NCBI RefSeq assembly: GCF_938010505.1
Contig: NZ_CALLVP010000144.1
Span: 1 to 51,724, forward strand
Source of the DNA: an uncultured Veillonella sp.
GTDB taxonomy: Bacteria > Bacillota > Negativicutes > Veillonellales > Veillonellaceae
Direction of reading: 5' to 3'
Length of the DNA: 51,724 nt
The notes below the pieces were generated by a model. It was not told where the DNA came from, did not search any database, and worked only from the letters and a program-made list of their open reading frames with translations. The number at the start of each line of letters is the position of its first letter. Positions within the stretch are counted from its first letter, which is position 1. Below are positions 17,901 through 26,932 of this stretch, piece after piece. The position numbers and the translations under genes were made by a program.

Positions 17901-18545
17901 CAAGCTCGTTTGATGGCGGAAATTGCCGAATTGGGTCCAGTCAATCCAAATGCCGTTGAGGAATACGAAGAGACTAAAGAACGCTATGATTTCTTAAGCA
18001 CACAATTAGCTGATTTAGATACAGCAAAGGCGCAATTACAGGCGGTTATTGCTGAAATGGATAAGGCTATGAGTACACAGCTATACGATGTATTGGATGT
18101 GGTAGGCCGTAGATTCCAAGAAGTATTCAGCCAATTGTTTGGTGGCGGTACTGCTCAAATTGTACTTACTGATCCAGATAATATCTTGACGGGTGGTATC
18201 GACTTCTACATTCAACCACCTGGGAAAAAGCGTCAACAATTGACACTCTTATCGGGTGGCGAGCGTGCTCTTACGGTTATCGCTTTATTGTTCTCATTCC
18301 TTGACTATCGTCCAGCTCCGTTCTGTGTGCTTGACGAAGTTGACGCGGCGCTTGACGAAGCCAATGTTGAACGATTTAGCTCTTACTTAAATCGAATAAA
18401 TAAAGAAACACAATTTATCGTTGTATCTCACCGTAAAAAGACGATGGAAGCTGCCGAAGTACTACAAGGGGTAACCATGGTGGAACGCGGTGTATCGCGA
18501 TTATTAACAGTAGCATTTGAAGATGTGAAGGAGGATCTAGCATAA
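14991..18545 (+). CDS. smc: Chromosome condensation and segregation ATPase SMC
   Basis: This full-length SMC has 1184 residues: an N-terminal Walker A GPNGSGKS (31-38), a long coiled coil, a central hinge (about 500-660, with glycine-rich TGGATKRKR at its end), a second coiled coil, the ABC signature LSGGE (1087-1091) and Walker B ending in DEVDAALD (1115-1122). With ScpA/ScpB it extrudes DNA loops and compacts the chromosome from the origin. AAGGAGG precedes the ATG. The stop codon overlaps the ftsY ATG (TAATG). Confidence 0.98.
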   Translation: MQLLRLELKGFKSFADKTVVKFSPGMTAVIGPNGSGKSNITDAMKWVLGESNVRNLRGQKAEDIIFSGTEKRKPMSAAEVTLVFDNSDQQLDLDMAEVAITRRIYRTGESEFLINKRSCRLKDIHLLLADTGLGKDSMAIIGQNRIDAILNSKPEERRLIFEDVAGISRFKINKEDALRRIASTDRNMERVRDVMATIEEQLGPLSEKAEKTKKYMTLSRAKRDYDGALGFHNYKTSDRLLTRFENDNIAFKDEEIELQTELSKLEARRHELQSSSSKEQEQLKLWEAQYTEKQRDEERLSGHLRLLEEQLKTARRELDETSMRISELEATQKGEEQQLLILNQLIQDESAQLVEKESNLEELEASYKKAIEDVRSEQAKFQSLQSNREAFEQRQLEVVSAIETAKASIRSLEARKVESKNQCAILESEIAQVDSELQVARSEFEALGQKFNALSAQRQALVDKAKDAAIKAREERKELQKLRTQEQRAKGRLELLAQWEEQHEGYLEGTKNILNGKGSWREQITGAVGDLFTVEDKYTTAIETALGGSVNHVVTTTARAAAEGVNYLKSIQGGRVTFLPMDSVKGKPYDTPALHESCVLGTAVDCISFDNKYAHIFQYLLGRTLVVSSMDDAIGLQKKYNQQLRIVTLTGEQFQPGGSLTGGATKRKRASVLSRKEEAASLEQELVQTEGQIRSLIANLERLEKRVEEAEKEQVTLDESYQHTNLLYVASETKVQNIQNQLDRKKRVLHEEEQRLVQIDIDLATTTANLKDQETALASLQEDHGVDGNQGALMDRLTVLQKVQQEAYEAFTEARLTCDTLRHTIQERESQREQRNQSISSIIERLTPLRNLLVSTTQRYEEEIPMAQEVAEQELTSATAEVERLRALRDEAYDKTSTGREEMESILSEQDRLNQRYKVVQGRLVDMEGKITRHRMDCERFVEELQELGFTLEDAQALRIEGSVNDWKDEQARLMAEIAELGPVNPNAVEEYEETKERYDFLSTQLADLDTAKAQLQAVIAEMDKAMSTQLYDVLDVVGRRFQEVFSQLFGGGTAQIVLTDPDNILTGGIDFYIQPPGKKRQQLTLLSGGERALTVIALLFSFLDYRPAPFCVLDEVDAALDEANVERFSSYLNRINKETQFIVVSHRKKTMEAAEVLQGVTMVERGVSRLLTVAFEDVKEDLA

Positions 18546-19480
18546 TGGCATTTGGATTCTTTGATAAAATTAAAGACGGTTTAGAGAAAACTCGTAAGTC
18601 TTTTGTAAAAAATGTAGAAAGCATCGTTATTGGTTATGCGCAAATCGATGATGATTTCTTAGATGATTTAGAAGCAGTTATGCTTACTAGTGATCTAGGT
18701 CCTAAGACGACAGAATACTTGATGAAAGAAATTCGTCGTGGTGTAACAGAAGGTATCATCAATCATACTGGTGATGTAATGCCGTTTATGGAAGACCGTA
18801 TCACGGAAATGCTCATCGATCAAGAAGATGAAATTACTTTGCACCATCCTGAGGTCATCCTTGTAGTTGGTGTAAATGGTGTTGGTAAAACAACGACAAT
18901 CGCTAAATTGGCTAACTATTATACTAAAGAAGGTAAAAAGGTTATCATTGCTGCAGGTGATACATTCCGTGCTGCTGCAGCTGACCAATTATCTATTTGG
19001 GCTGATCGCGTTGGTGTGCCGATTGTTAAACACAAAGAAGGTGCAGATCCTGCTGCTGTTGTATATGATGCAATGGAAGCTGCAAAAGCTCGTAATGCAG
19101 ACCTTGTTATCGTAGATACGGCTGGTCGTCTACATACTAAGGTTAACCTTATGGAAGAGCTTAAAAAGATGGGGCGCGTAGCGAATAACCACGTAGAAGG
19201 TGCGCCGCATCAAACATTGCTCGTTTTAGATGGTACTACGGGTCAAAATGCAGTAAGCCAAGCTAAATTATTTGGTCAAGCTGTACCAGTAAATGGTATT
19301 GTAGTAACTAAACTAGATGGTACGGCAAAAGGCGGCGTAGTTATCTCTATTAAAGAGGAACTAGGCGTACCCGTACGCTGGATTGGCGTTGGCGAAGGTA
19401 TGGATGACTTGCGTCCATTTAATGCAAAAGAATTTGCTAATGCACTATTTAATAAAGGAATGATTCAAGGTGACAAATAA
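18545..19480 (+). CDS. ftsY: Signal recognition particle receptor FtsY
   Basis: The 311-residue SRP GTPase has a four-helix N domain (1-90), G1 GVNGVGKTT (109-117), DTFRAAA, DTAGR and TKLDG motifs, and C-terminal GVGEGMDDLRPF. The acidic A domain of E. coli FtsY is absent, as in many Firmicutes. It docks ribosome-SRP complexes at the membrane. The gene overlaps smc by one base and the next small gene by 11 bases. Confidence 0.97.
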   Translation: MAFGFFDKIKDGLEKTRKSFVKNVESIVIGYAQIDDDFLDDLEAVMLTSDLGPKTTEYLMKEIRRGVTEGIINHTGDVMPFMEDRITEMLIDQEDEITLHHPEVILVVGVNGVGKTTTIAKLANYYTKEGKKVIIAAGDTFRAAAADQLSIWADRVGVPIVKHKEGADPAAVVYDAMEAAKARNADLVIVDTAGRLHTKVNLMEELKKMGRVANNHVEGAPHQTLLVLDGTTGQNAVSQAKLFGQAVPVNGIVVTKLDGTAKGGVVISIKEELGVPVRWIGVGEGMDDLRPFNAKEFANALFNKGMIQGDK

Positions 19481-19853
19481 ATATAACCGGGAATTCTTAC
19501 TTGAATATGTAGAATCTGAAAATAAAAAAAATGAATGTAATGTTAGCCTAGAAAATATGAATAAGATAGTTAGCTTAATCGAGTACTTCGGGATTGAACT
19601 ATATCGCCCCATTACGCGATTGCTACTTTCAAACTGGGAAGAGATTACAGATCGTATTAATAACTATACTGAATCAGATTGGATGATGGCTGATGAAATT
19701 CAGAAGACCACACCTACACTAGATCGTTTTTCTATTGCTATGCTCATCGAAGTCTTAGAAGGTGAGGATACGTTGAATCAAGCGGAAAATGCAGGTCGTC
19801 GTTTGACGGATGAAGAAATGAAAGCCATCCGTAAACATCAGGATGAACAGTAA
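19470..19853 (+). CDS. Small hypothetical protein between ftsY and uvrB
   Basis: The 127-residue, acidic, helical protein starts with GTG 19470, 11 bases inside ftsY, with AAGGA at 19455-19459. Its stop overlaps the uvrB ATG. I do not recognise a family. It is not YlxM, the usual gene after ftsY in other Firmicutes, and no helix-turn-helix is obvious. The tight overlaps on both sides argue that it is truly translated. A role connected with its operon neighbours is possible but unsupported. Confidence 0.75.
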   Translation: MTNKYNREFLLEYVESENKKNECNVSLENMNKIVSLIEYFGIELYRPITRLLLSNWEEITDRINNYTESDWMMADEIQKTTPTLDRFSIAMLIEVLEGEDTLNQAENAGRRLTDEEMKAIRKHQDEQ

Positions 19854-22030
19854 TGAAGCATAGTACATATAATTACGAGGGGGGCCAACCATTTAAAGTG
19901 GAGGCGCCCTTTACGCCTACAGGTGACCAACCTACCGCGATTCAATCTTTAACAGAAGGTATTGAACGCGGTGAATGGGCCCAAGTTTTGCTCGGTGCCA
20001 CTGGTACTGGTAAGACCTTTACAATGGCTAAGGTTATTGAAGCAGTTCAAAAGCCGACCTTGATCATTGCTCATAATAAAACTTTGGCGGCTCAATTATG
20101 TAGTGAATTTAAAAGTTTTTTCCCTAATAATGCGGTAGAATACTTTGTATCTTACTACGATTTTTATCAACCGGAAGCCTATATTCCTTCTAGTGATACA
20201 TATATCGAGAAGGATGCATCTATTAATGATGAAATCGATAAACTGCGACATAGTGCTACAATGAGTCTTTTTGAGCGCCGCGATGTCATTATCGTTGCTT
20301 CTGTTAGCTGTATTTATGGCTTAGGTGACCCTGAGGACTATTCTGATCTCGTATTGTCCTTGCGCTTAGGTCAAACGAAATCGCGCGATGAAATCTTATC
20401 TAAACTCGTAGATATTCAATATACGAGGAATGATATGAACTTTATTCGCGGCACCTTCCGTGTACAAGGGGATACTATTGATATTTTCCCTGCCGCTTAT
20501 AGTGAAAGAGCCATTCGGGTGGAGCTCTTTGGTGATGAAATCGACCGCCTCGTAGAGGTAGATTCCTTGACGGGTGAAGTTATTGCGGAACGTAAACACG
20601 TTGCTGTCTATCCAGCATCTCACTACGTAACGACGAAAGAGAAGATGAATATTGCCGTAGAGCGTATTGAAGCCGAACTAGATGAACAGTTGGCGAAGTT
20701 AAAAGCTGCTGACCGTCTATTGGAGGCTCAGCGCTTAGAACAGCGTACGCGATACGATATAGAAATGATGCAGGAGATGGGTTATTGCTCGGGCATCGAA
20801 AACTATTCACGTCATATGTCTGAACGCAAGGCAGGGGAAGCACCGTTTACATTGATTGATTATTTCCCCGATGATTTTCTCATCATGGTGGACGAGTCTC
20901 ATGTAACGATGCCGCAAATTCGCGCTATGTACAATGGTGACCGTGCGCGTAAAGAGTCTCTTATAGAATACGGTTTCCGTCTTCCTTCTGCACTCGATAA
21001 TAGACCGCTTCAATTCGATGAATTTGTAGAGCGTATCAATCAAATTGTTTACGTATCGGCAACGCCTGGCCCATACGAAATGGAAGTAGAAACAAATATT
21101 GCAGAGCAAATCATACGTCCTACGGGTCTATTAGATCCATCTATAGAAATCCGTCCTATTAAGGGGCAAATGGATGACTTACTTGGAGAAATTCATAAAC
21201 GAGCTGCTAAGAATGAACGGGTTCTTGTTACGACATTGACGAAGAAGATGGCTGAGGACTTAACAGAATTCTTGAAAGAAATGGGCGTACGAGTTCGTTA
21301 TCTTCATTCCGATATTGTTACTATTGAGCGGGCTGAAATCATTCGTGATTTGCGGGCTGGCGTATTCGATGTATTAGTTGGTATTAACTTACTTCGTGAA
21401 GGTCTCGATATGCCTGAGGTATCCTTGGTTGCTATCTTAGATGCGGATAAGGAAGGTTTCTTGCGCTCCGATACGGCTATGATTCAAACTATAGGTCGTG
21501 CGGCCCGTAATGTGAATGGTCATGTTATCATGTACGCAGATCGTGTGACAGGTTCGATGCAACGGGCTATCGATGAAACCGATCGTCGTCGTGCCGTGCA
21601 AGAGGCTTATAATATTGAACATAATATCACGCCTAAGTCTGTGTCTAAAGATGTAAAAGAGCTTATCGAATTAACGAAAATCGAAGAAGATATGGTCACT
21701 GATGGAAAGGGACTTTCACCGAAAAAAGGAAAACAAAAAAAATCCTCAGAGGGCATGGACCATGGACACGAATCATATGTTCAAGATACATCAGCACCTA
21801 AGGTGGCAGATATAACACCGGAAGAATTGTACAATAAGATTGAAGAGCTAGATCGTCAAATGAAGGCCGCTGCCAAGCAGCTTGAATTTGAAACCGCTGC
21901 TAAGTTACGTGATCAATTGGGCGTATTACGTCAACAATGGTCCGATATGCATAGTGCAGGAGATAGCAAGTTGAAGAAGCCTGCTTCTGCTAAATCTAGA
22001 AAGCGGACGAGTCCAAAAAGTAAATCTTAG
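19853..22030 (+). CDS. uvrB: Excinuclease ABC subunit B
   Basis: The 725-residue protein has Walker A GATGTGKT (48-55), the DNA-inserting beta-hairpin start YYDFYQPEAY (101-110), a VDESH Walker B, the helicase motif GRAARN and a C-terminal UVR domain (about 635-675, ending FETAAKLRDQL) that contacts UvrC. UvrB verifies damage handed over by UvrA. An additional Lys/Ser-rich tail of about 30 residues follows the UVR motif. The ATG overlaps the preceding stop codon. Confidence 0.98.
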   Translation: MKHSTYNYEGGQPFKVEAPFTPTGDQPTAIQSLTEGIERGEWAQVLLGATGTGKTFTMAKVIEAVQKPTLIIAHNKTLAAQLCSEFKSFFPNNAVEYFVSYYDFYQPEAYIPSSDTYIEKDASINDEIDKLRHSATMSLFERRDVIIVASVSCIYGLGDPEDYSDLVLSLRLGQTKSRDEILSKLVDIQYTRNDMNFIRGTFRVQGDTIDIFPAAYSERAIRVELFGDEIDRLVEVDSLTGEVIAERKHVAVYPASHYVTTKEKMNIAVERIEAELDEQLAKLKAADRLLEAQRLEQRTRYDIEMMQEMGYCSGIENYSRHMSERKAGEAPFTLIDYFPDDFLIMVDESHVTMPQIRAMYNGDRARKESLIEYGFRLPSALDNRPLQFDEFVERINQIVYVSATPGPYEMEVETNIAEQIIRPTGLLDPSIEIRPIKGQMDDLLGEIHKRAAKNERVLVTTLTKKMAEDLTEFLKEMGVRVRYLHSDIVTIERAEIIRDLRAGVFDVLVGINLLREGLDMPEVSLVAILDADKEGFLRSDTAMIQTIGRAARNVNGHVIMYADRVTGSMQRAIDETDRRRAVQEAYNIEHNITPKSVSKDVKELIELTKIEEDMVTDGKGLSPKKGKQKKSSEGMDHGHESYVQDTSAPKVADITPEELYNKIEELDRQMKAAAKQLEFETAAKLRDQLGVLRQQWSDMHSAGDSKLKKPASAKSRKRTSPKSKS

Positions 22031-22120
22031 GAGCGATTTTAAAAGATTGTAAGAAAACACATAGATTATATAGACTATATGTGCGATAATATACATATAT
22101 TATTTCATGTTAGTAATCAG

Positions 22121-22151
22121 AGAGATGATGCCGTTTGGTATCATCTCTTTA
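22121..22151 (+). terminator. Hairpin between uvrB and uvrA
   Basis: AGAGATGATGCC (22121-22132) pairs with GGTATCATCTCT (22137-22148) around a GTTT loop, followed by only three T residues. It may terminate uvrB transcripts weakly. It ends just before the uvrA ribosome site (AGGAAAG, 22155-22161), so it might also affect uvrA expression. Confidence 0.6.
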
Positions 22152-22164
22152 AATAGGAAAGATA

Positions 22165-25017
22165 ATGAAAGACCAATTGATTGTAAAAGGTGCGCGTCAG
22201 CATAACCTAAAAAATATTGATATATCCTTGCCACGTGATCAGTTTATCGTCTTAACTGGCCTCAGTGGTTCTGGTAAATCATCCCTAGCATTTGATACGA
22301 TTTACGCAGAAGGACAACGACGTTATGTTGAGTCCCTATCTGCGTATGCACGTCAATTTTTGGGACAAATGGATAAACCCGATGTCGATTATATTGAAGG
22401 TTTATCTCCAGCCATTTCTATCGACCAAAAGACGACGAGTCGCAACCCTCGCTCTACGGTTGGTACCGTAACGGAGATTTACGACTATTTACGCCTGTTA
22501 TTTGCACGCGTAGGTCATGCACACTGTCCAGAGTGTGGTAAGCCTATTACCCAGCAAACAATACAACAAATGACTGACGATGTAATGAACTTTCCTGAAG
22601 GTACAAAGGTTTTAGTGCTGGCCCCTATGATTCAAGGTAAAAAAGGGGAACATAAATCGGTGTTTGAACAGCTTCGCAAAGAAGGCTTTGTTCGTGCTCG
22701 AGTAGACGGTGTAGTGCGCACTTTGGACGAAGAAATCGTATTAGAGAAGAACAAGAAACACTCCATCGATATCGTTGTGGACCGCCTCGTTGTAAAAGAA
22801 GGCATTGAATCTCGGTTGGCTGACTCTATGGAGACCGCTTCAAAATGGGCAGAAGGCATCGTTGTGATTCAAGAGGTAGACGGACCTGAACACATGTATA
22901 GCCAACATTTTGCGTGCCCAGATTGTCATATTTCATTACCTAAAATTGAACCACGTATGTTCTCTTTTAATAGTCCGTTTGGTGCGTGCCCATCTTGTTT
23001 AGGTATTGGTTCTACTATGGAGGTTGATGAGGAGCGCGTTATTCCAGATGGATCTATTAGCTTTGCCGATGGTTGCGTGCAAGCCTTGAGCTCCAATCCT
23101 AATGCTTGGTTTATGCGTCAAGTAGAAGGTCTATTAAAAGCTAATGGATATTCATTAGACTCCACCTATGATGAATTGCCGAAAGCATTACAGAAAAAGG
23201 TGATGTACGGTACGACGGATAAGGTAAGTTTCACCTATGAAAATATGAGAGGTGAAATAAAGGAATTCTTTACTGAGTACGAAGGTATTTTACCGATGGT
23301 TAAGCGCCGTCATAGTGAAGCCTCTACAGACTCTATGCGTGAAGAATTTGAAAAGTTTATGTCTATTAAGCCGTGTACTACTTGTGATGGAGCTCGTCTT
23401 AAACCTGAAGTATTAGCTATTACTGTAGGGGATAAGAATATCAACGAAGTAACGCAGTTAACTATTAAAGAAGCACTCGATTTCTTTGGTAATCTACAGT
23501 TAACTGAACGTGAACAAGTGATTGGTGCTCAAATTTTAAAGGAAATCAATGCTCGTCTAGGTTTTCTTAATAATGTAGGTCTCGATTACTTAACAATGAA
23601 CCGTAGTGCAGGCACATTATCTGGTGGTGAAGCACAGCGTATTCGGTTAGCTACACAGATCGGCTCTGGCTTAGTAGGTGTATTATATATCCTAGATGAG
23701 CCATCTATCGGTTTACATCAACGCGATAATGATCGACTCATCGATACATTAAAAGGGTTACGTGACTTAGGCAATACCTTGCTCGTTGTAGAACATGATG
23801 AAGATACGATGCGTGCTGCCGATTATTTAGTAGATATCGGTCCTGGAGCAGGTGAACATGGGGGTCAAATCATTGCAGCAGGTACTGTTAAGGAAGTGAT
23901 GAACGTAGAAGACTCTATCACTGGACAATACTTGAGTGGTCGTAAATTTATTGCGCTACCAGAAGAGCGACGTAAACCAGGTAAGAACTGCATTGAAATT
24001 CGCGGTGCTAAGGAAAACAATTTACAAAATGTAAATGTAAAATTCCCTATTGGCTTGTTTAATGTTGTTACTGGTGTCAGCGGTTCTGGTAAGTCTACCT
24101 TGATTAATGAAATTCTCTACAAAGGTTTAGCTAATCAATTATATCGCTCTAACCACAAAGTAGGGGCTCATAAAGAAATCCGTGGTCTTGAACATATCGA
24201 TAAAATCATCAATATTGATCAAAGTCCGATTGGCCGTACACCTCGTTCCAATCCAGCTACTTATACAGGTGTATTCGATGCCATACGCGAGCTCTATAGT
24301 CAAACACCGGAAGCAAAGATGCGCGGTTACAAACAAGGGCGCTTTAGCTTTAACGTAAAAGGCGGTCGATGTGAGGCTTGTCGTGGTGATGGTATTATCA
24401 AGATTGAAATGCATTTCCTTCCAGATGTATACGTGCCTTGTGAAGTCTGCAAAGGTGCGCGTTATAACCGTGAAACTTTGGAGGTTAAATATAAAGGAAA
24501 ATCCATTGCTGATGTATTAGATATGACTGTTGATGATGCTGTAGAATTTTTTAGTGCGATTCCTAAGATCAATCGTAAGATGGTTACCCTCCAAGAGGTT
24601 GGCCTTGGGTATATCCGTTTAGGTCAGGCGGCTACTACATTATCTGGTGGTGAGGCTCAACGGGTTAAATTAGCTACAGAACTAGCACGTCGTAGCACCG
24701 GTAAAACGCTATACATCCTCGATGAGCCTACTACAGGTCTTCATGCTGAAGATATTCGTAAGTTGTTACATGTATTGCAACAACTTGTAGAGGGCGGAGA
24801 TACTGTTGTTGTTATCGAACATAACTTAGATGTTATTAAGATGGCTGACCATATCATCGACCTCGGTCCTGAAGGTGGTAATCGCGGTGGAACTATCGTG
24901 GCAACTGGTACGCCTGAGGAAATTGTTAAGGTGAAAGAAAGCTATACCGGCAAGTTCTTAGGGCCTGTATTGGAACAGACTAAGAAATTTATGAAAGCTG
25001 CAAAAAATAAGAAATAA
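22165..25017 (+). CDS. uvrA: Excinuclease ABC subunit A
   Basis: The 950-residue protein has two ABC ATPase modules, with Walker A motifs GLSGSGKSS (32-40) and GVSGSGKST (637-645) and two LSGGEAQR signatures. Zinc-finger cysteines CPECGKP, CPDC/CPSC and CEAC/CEVC are present. UvrA dimers recognise distorted DNA and load UvrB. The gene is followed by uvrC after 33 bases. UvrA-type lengths and motifs are complete, with no sign of truncation. Confidence 0.98.
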   Translation: MKDQLIVKGARQHNLKNIDISLPRDQFIVLTGLSGSGKSSLAFDTIYAEGQRRYVESLSAYARQFLGQMDKPDVDYIEGLSPAISIDQKTTSRNPRSTVGTVTEIYDYLRLLFARVGHAHCPECGKPITQQTIQQMTDDVMNFPEGTKVLVLAPMIQGKKGEHKSVFEQLRKEGFVRARVDGVVRTLDEEIVLEKNKKHSIDIVVDRLVVKEGIESRLADSMETASKWAEGIVVIQEVDGPEHMYSQHFACPDCHISLPKIEPRMFSFNSPFGACPSCLGIGSTMEVDEERVIPDGSISFADGCVQALSSNPNAWFMRQVEGLLKANGYSLDSTYDELPKALQKKVMYGTTDKVSFTYENMRGEIKEFFTEYEGILPMVKRRHSEASTDSMREEFEKFMSIKPCTTCDGARLKPEVLAITVGDKNINEVTQLTIKEALDFFGNLQLTEREQVIGAQILKEINARLGFLNNVGLDYLTMNRSAGTLSGGEAQRIRLATQIGSGLVGVLYILDEPSIGLHQRDNDRLIDTLKGLRDLGNTLLVVEHDEDTMRAADYLVDIGPGAGEHGGQIIAAGTVKEVMNVEDSITGQYLSGRKFIALPEERRKPGKNCIEIRGAKENNLQNVNVKFPIGLFNVVTGVSGSGKSTLINEILYKGLANQLYRSNHKVGAHKEIRGLEHIDKIINIDQSPIGRTPRSNPATYTGVFDAIRELYSQTPEAKMRGYKQGRFSFNVKGGRCEACRGDGIIKIEMHFLPDVYVPCEVCKGARYNRETLEVKYKGKSIADVLDMTVDDAVEFFSAIPKINRKMVTLQEVGLGYIRLGQAATTLSGGEAQRVKLATELARRSTGKTLYILDEPTTGLHAEDIRKLLHVLQQLVEGGDTVVVIEHNLDVIKMADHIIDLGPEGGNRGGTIVATGTPEEIVKVKESYTGKFLGPVLEQTKKFMKAAKNKK

Positions 25018-25050
25018 AACATCTAAAAATCTACAAGGAAAGGAGGAAAC

Positions 25051-26877
25051 ATGCCGTCTGAAGAATTACTGGAAAAGGTCAGTCATCTGCCAACGACGCC
25101 AGGTGTCTATTTATGGCGCGATCAATATAACCGCATCATCTATGTAGGTAAAGCTATTAATCTGCGCAACCGTGTGCGTTCCTATGTACGTAACGATGCG
25201 AACCGCGCACCAAAGGTTACGGCCATGATGAAGCGTGCCGTCGATGTGGAAGTCATTCAAACAAAAACGGAGATGGAAGCGCTCATCTTGGAGAATACAC
25301 TTATCAAGGAGCATGAACCGAAATATAATATTAGGCTTCGTGATGATAAGACGTATCCCTATGTTAAAATATCAGTGCAAGAGGACTATCCTCGAGTATA
25401 TATGACGCGTCGCCTAGAGCGTGATGGAGCCAAGTACTTTGGCCCTTTTACAGATGTCACATCTGTTCATGTGGTACTGAAATTAATACGACAGTACTAT
25501 CCATTGCGCACCTGTAAGTCTATGAAGGTAGAACGCCCATGCTTACAGTATCATATGCATTACTGCGAGGCACCGTGTTTTAATAAAATATCGGTACCCG
25601 ATTATCGGAAGTATATTGACGAAATCATAGAACTTTTTGAAGGTAAACCTATACCATTGTTAAAGGAAATTAAATCAATGATGGAGGCTGCTGCAGAAGA
25701 TTTGCGCTTTGAAGATGCTGCACGTTATCGTGATCAATTGTCTAGCATTGAAAAGATACAAGAAAAGCAACGCATGGTTACCCAACGTGGCGACTTAGAC
25801 GTCTTAGGATTGGCTGTAGATACATCGATGGCCTGTGTACAGTTGCTATTCATCCGCGGTGGTCGTCTGTTAGGCCGTGAGAATTACTTTGTGCAACATG
25901 ATGGCGATAGTCCAGAAACTATTATGACAGACTTTATTAAGCAATACTATGGAGATACAAACTTTATTCCTAAAGAGTTGTTACTACCTATGGAGAGTAC
26001 GGATAGGGACTTATTAACGGAATGGTTTACACAGCTCAAAGGCCAACATGTAGATGTATCTGTGCCACAACGTGGCTATAAGATGGATATGATTAAGATG
26101 GCTCATGAAAATGCAGAAACTTTCCTTGAAGAACGTCGTCGTCAGTGGCAGCACCAAATCGATAAGACTGGCGGGGCGATTAAGAAGCTAGCCGAGATTC
26201 TCGACTTACCACGTTTACCCGAACGTATGGAGTGTTTTGATATATCTCATACACAAGGAACTGAAACGGTGGCTTCTATGGTTGTTTTTGAAGGTGGCAA
26301 GCCTGCGAAGAAAGAATATCGCCGCTTTAAACTGAAAACCACACAAGGTAAATCTGATGATTTTAAATCGATGGCTGAAATTATGGAACGTCGTTACGGT
26401 AATGAAACAGACTGGCCTATGCCGGATCTTATTATCATCGATGGTGGTAAAGGTCAGCTCAATGCGGCTTTGCCGTTAATCCGTGCCGTTGGTGTTACAG
26501 ATGTGCCAGTTATCTCCTTGGCTAAGCGTATTGAAGAGGTCTTTGTAGAGGGACAATCTGAAAGTATTATTTTGAGTCATCACACGCCGGAGCTTCAATT
26601 ACTTCAACAAATTCGTGATGAAGCGCATCGCTTTGCCATTACCTATCACCGTAAGTTGCGCGGTAAGCGAAATCTTGAATCTATTCTTGACCATATTGAA
26701 GGTATCGGGCCTAAACGCCGTAAGGCCTTATGGGCTCACTTTAATAGTTTAGAGGCCATGAAAGAGGCATCTATTGATGAACTTGCAAATGTAGAATCTA
26801 TGAATTATAAGACGGCAGAAGCGCTATATAATTTCTTCCGTATGTCCAAAGTAGAGAAACAAGAGGCTCTAAAATAA
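25051..26877 (+). CDS. uvrC: Excinuclease ABC subunit C
   Basis: The 608-residue protein has the GIY-YIG nuclease domain (GVYLWRDQYNRIIYVGKA, residues 18-35) for the 3' incision, a UVR motif (about 205-230), the UvrC RNase H-like domain (DISHTQG, IDGGKGQL) for the 5' incision, and C-terminal helix-hairpin-helix motifs. AAGGAGG precedes the ATG. Together with uvrB and uvrA it gives a contiguous nucleotide-excision repair set. Confidence 0.98.
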   Translation: MPSEELLEKVSHLPTTPGVYLWRDQYNRIIYVGKAINLRNRVRSYVRNDANRAPKVTAMMKRAVDVEVIQTKTEMEALILENTLIKEHEPKYNIRLRDDKTYPYVKISVQEDYPRVYMTRRLERDGAKYFGPFTDVTSVHVVLKLIRQYYPLRTCKSMKVERPCLQYHMHYCEAPCFNKISVPDYRKYIDEIIELFEGKPIPLLKEIKSMMEAAAEDLRFEDAARYRDQLSSIEKIQEKQRMVTQRGDLDVLGLAVDTSMACVQLLFIRGGRLLGRENYFVQHDGDSPETIMTDFIKQYYGDTNFIPKELLLPMESTDRDLLTEWFTQLKGQHVDVSVPQRGYKMDMIKMAHENAETFLEERRRQWQHQIDKTGGAIKKLAEILDLPRLPERMECFDISHTQGTETVASMVVFEGGKPAKKEYRRFKLKTTQGKSDDFKSMAEIMERRYGNETDWPMPDLIIIDGGKGQLNAALPLIRAVGVTDVPVISLAKRIEEVFVEGQSESIILSHHTPELQLLQQIRDEAHRFAITYHRKLRGKRNLESILDHIEGIGPKRRKALWAHFNSLEAMKEASIDELANVESMNYKTAEALYNFFRMSKVEKQEALK

Positions 26878-26879
26878 AA

Positions 26880-26932
26880 AAATCACCTATTGATTACTTA
26901 CACTTGAGCGTAATCAATAGGTGATTTTATTA
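26880..26932. terminator. Bidirectional terminator between uvrC and the MATE gene
   Basis: A perfect 17-bp inverted repeat (26880-26896 with 26911-26927) is flanked by A and T runs. It lies between the convergent uvrC (+) and MATE (-) genes and can serve both. Confidence 0.9.
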
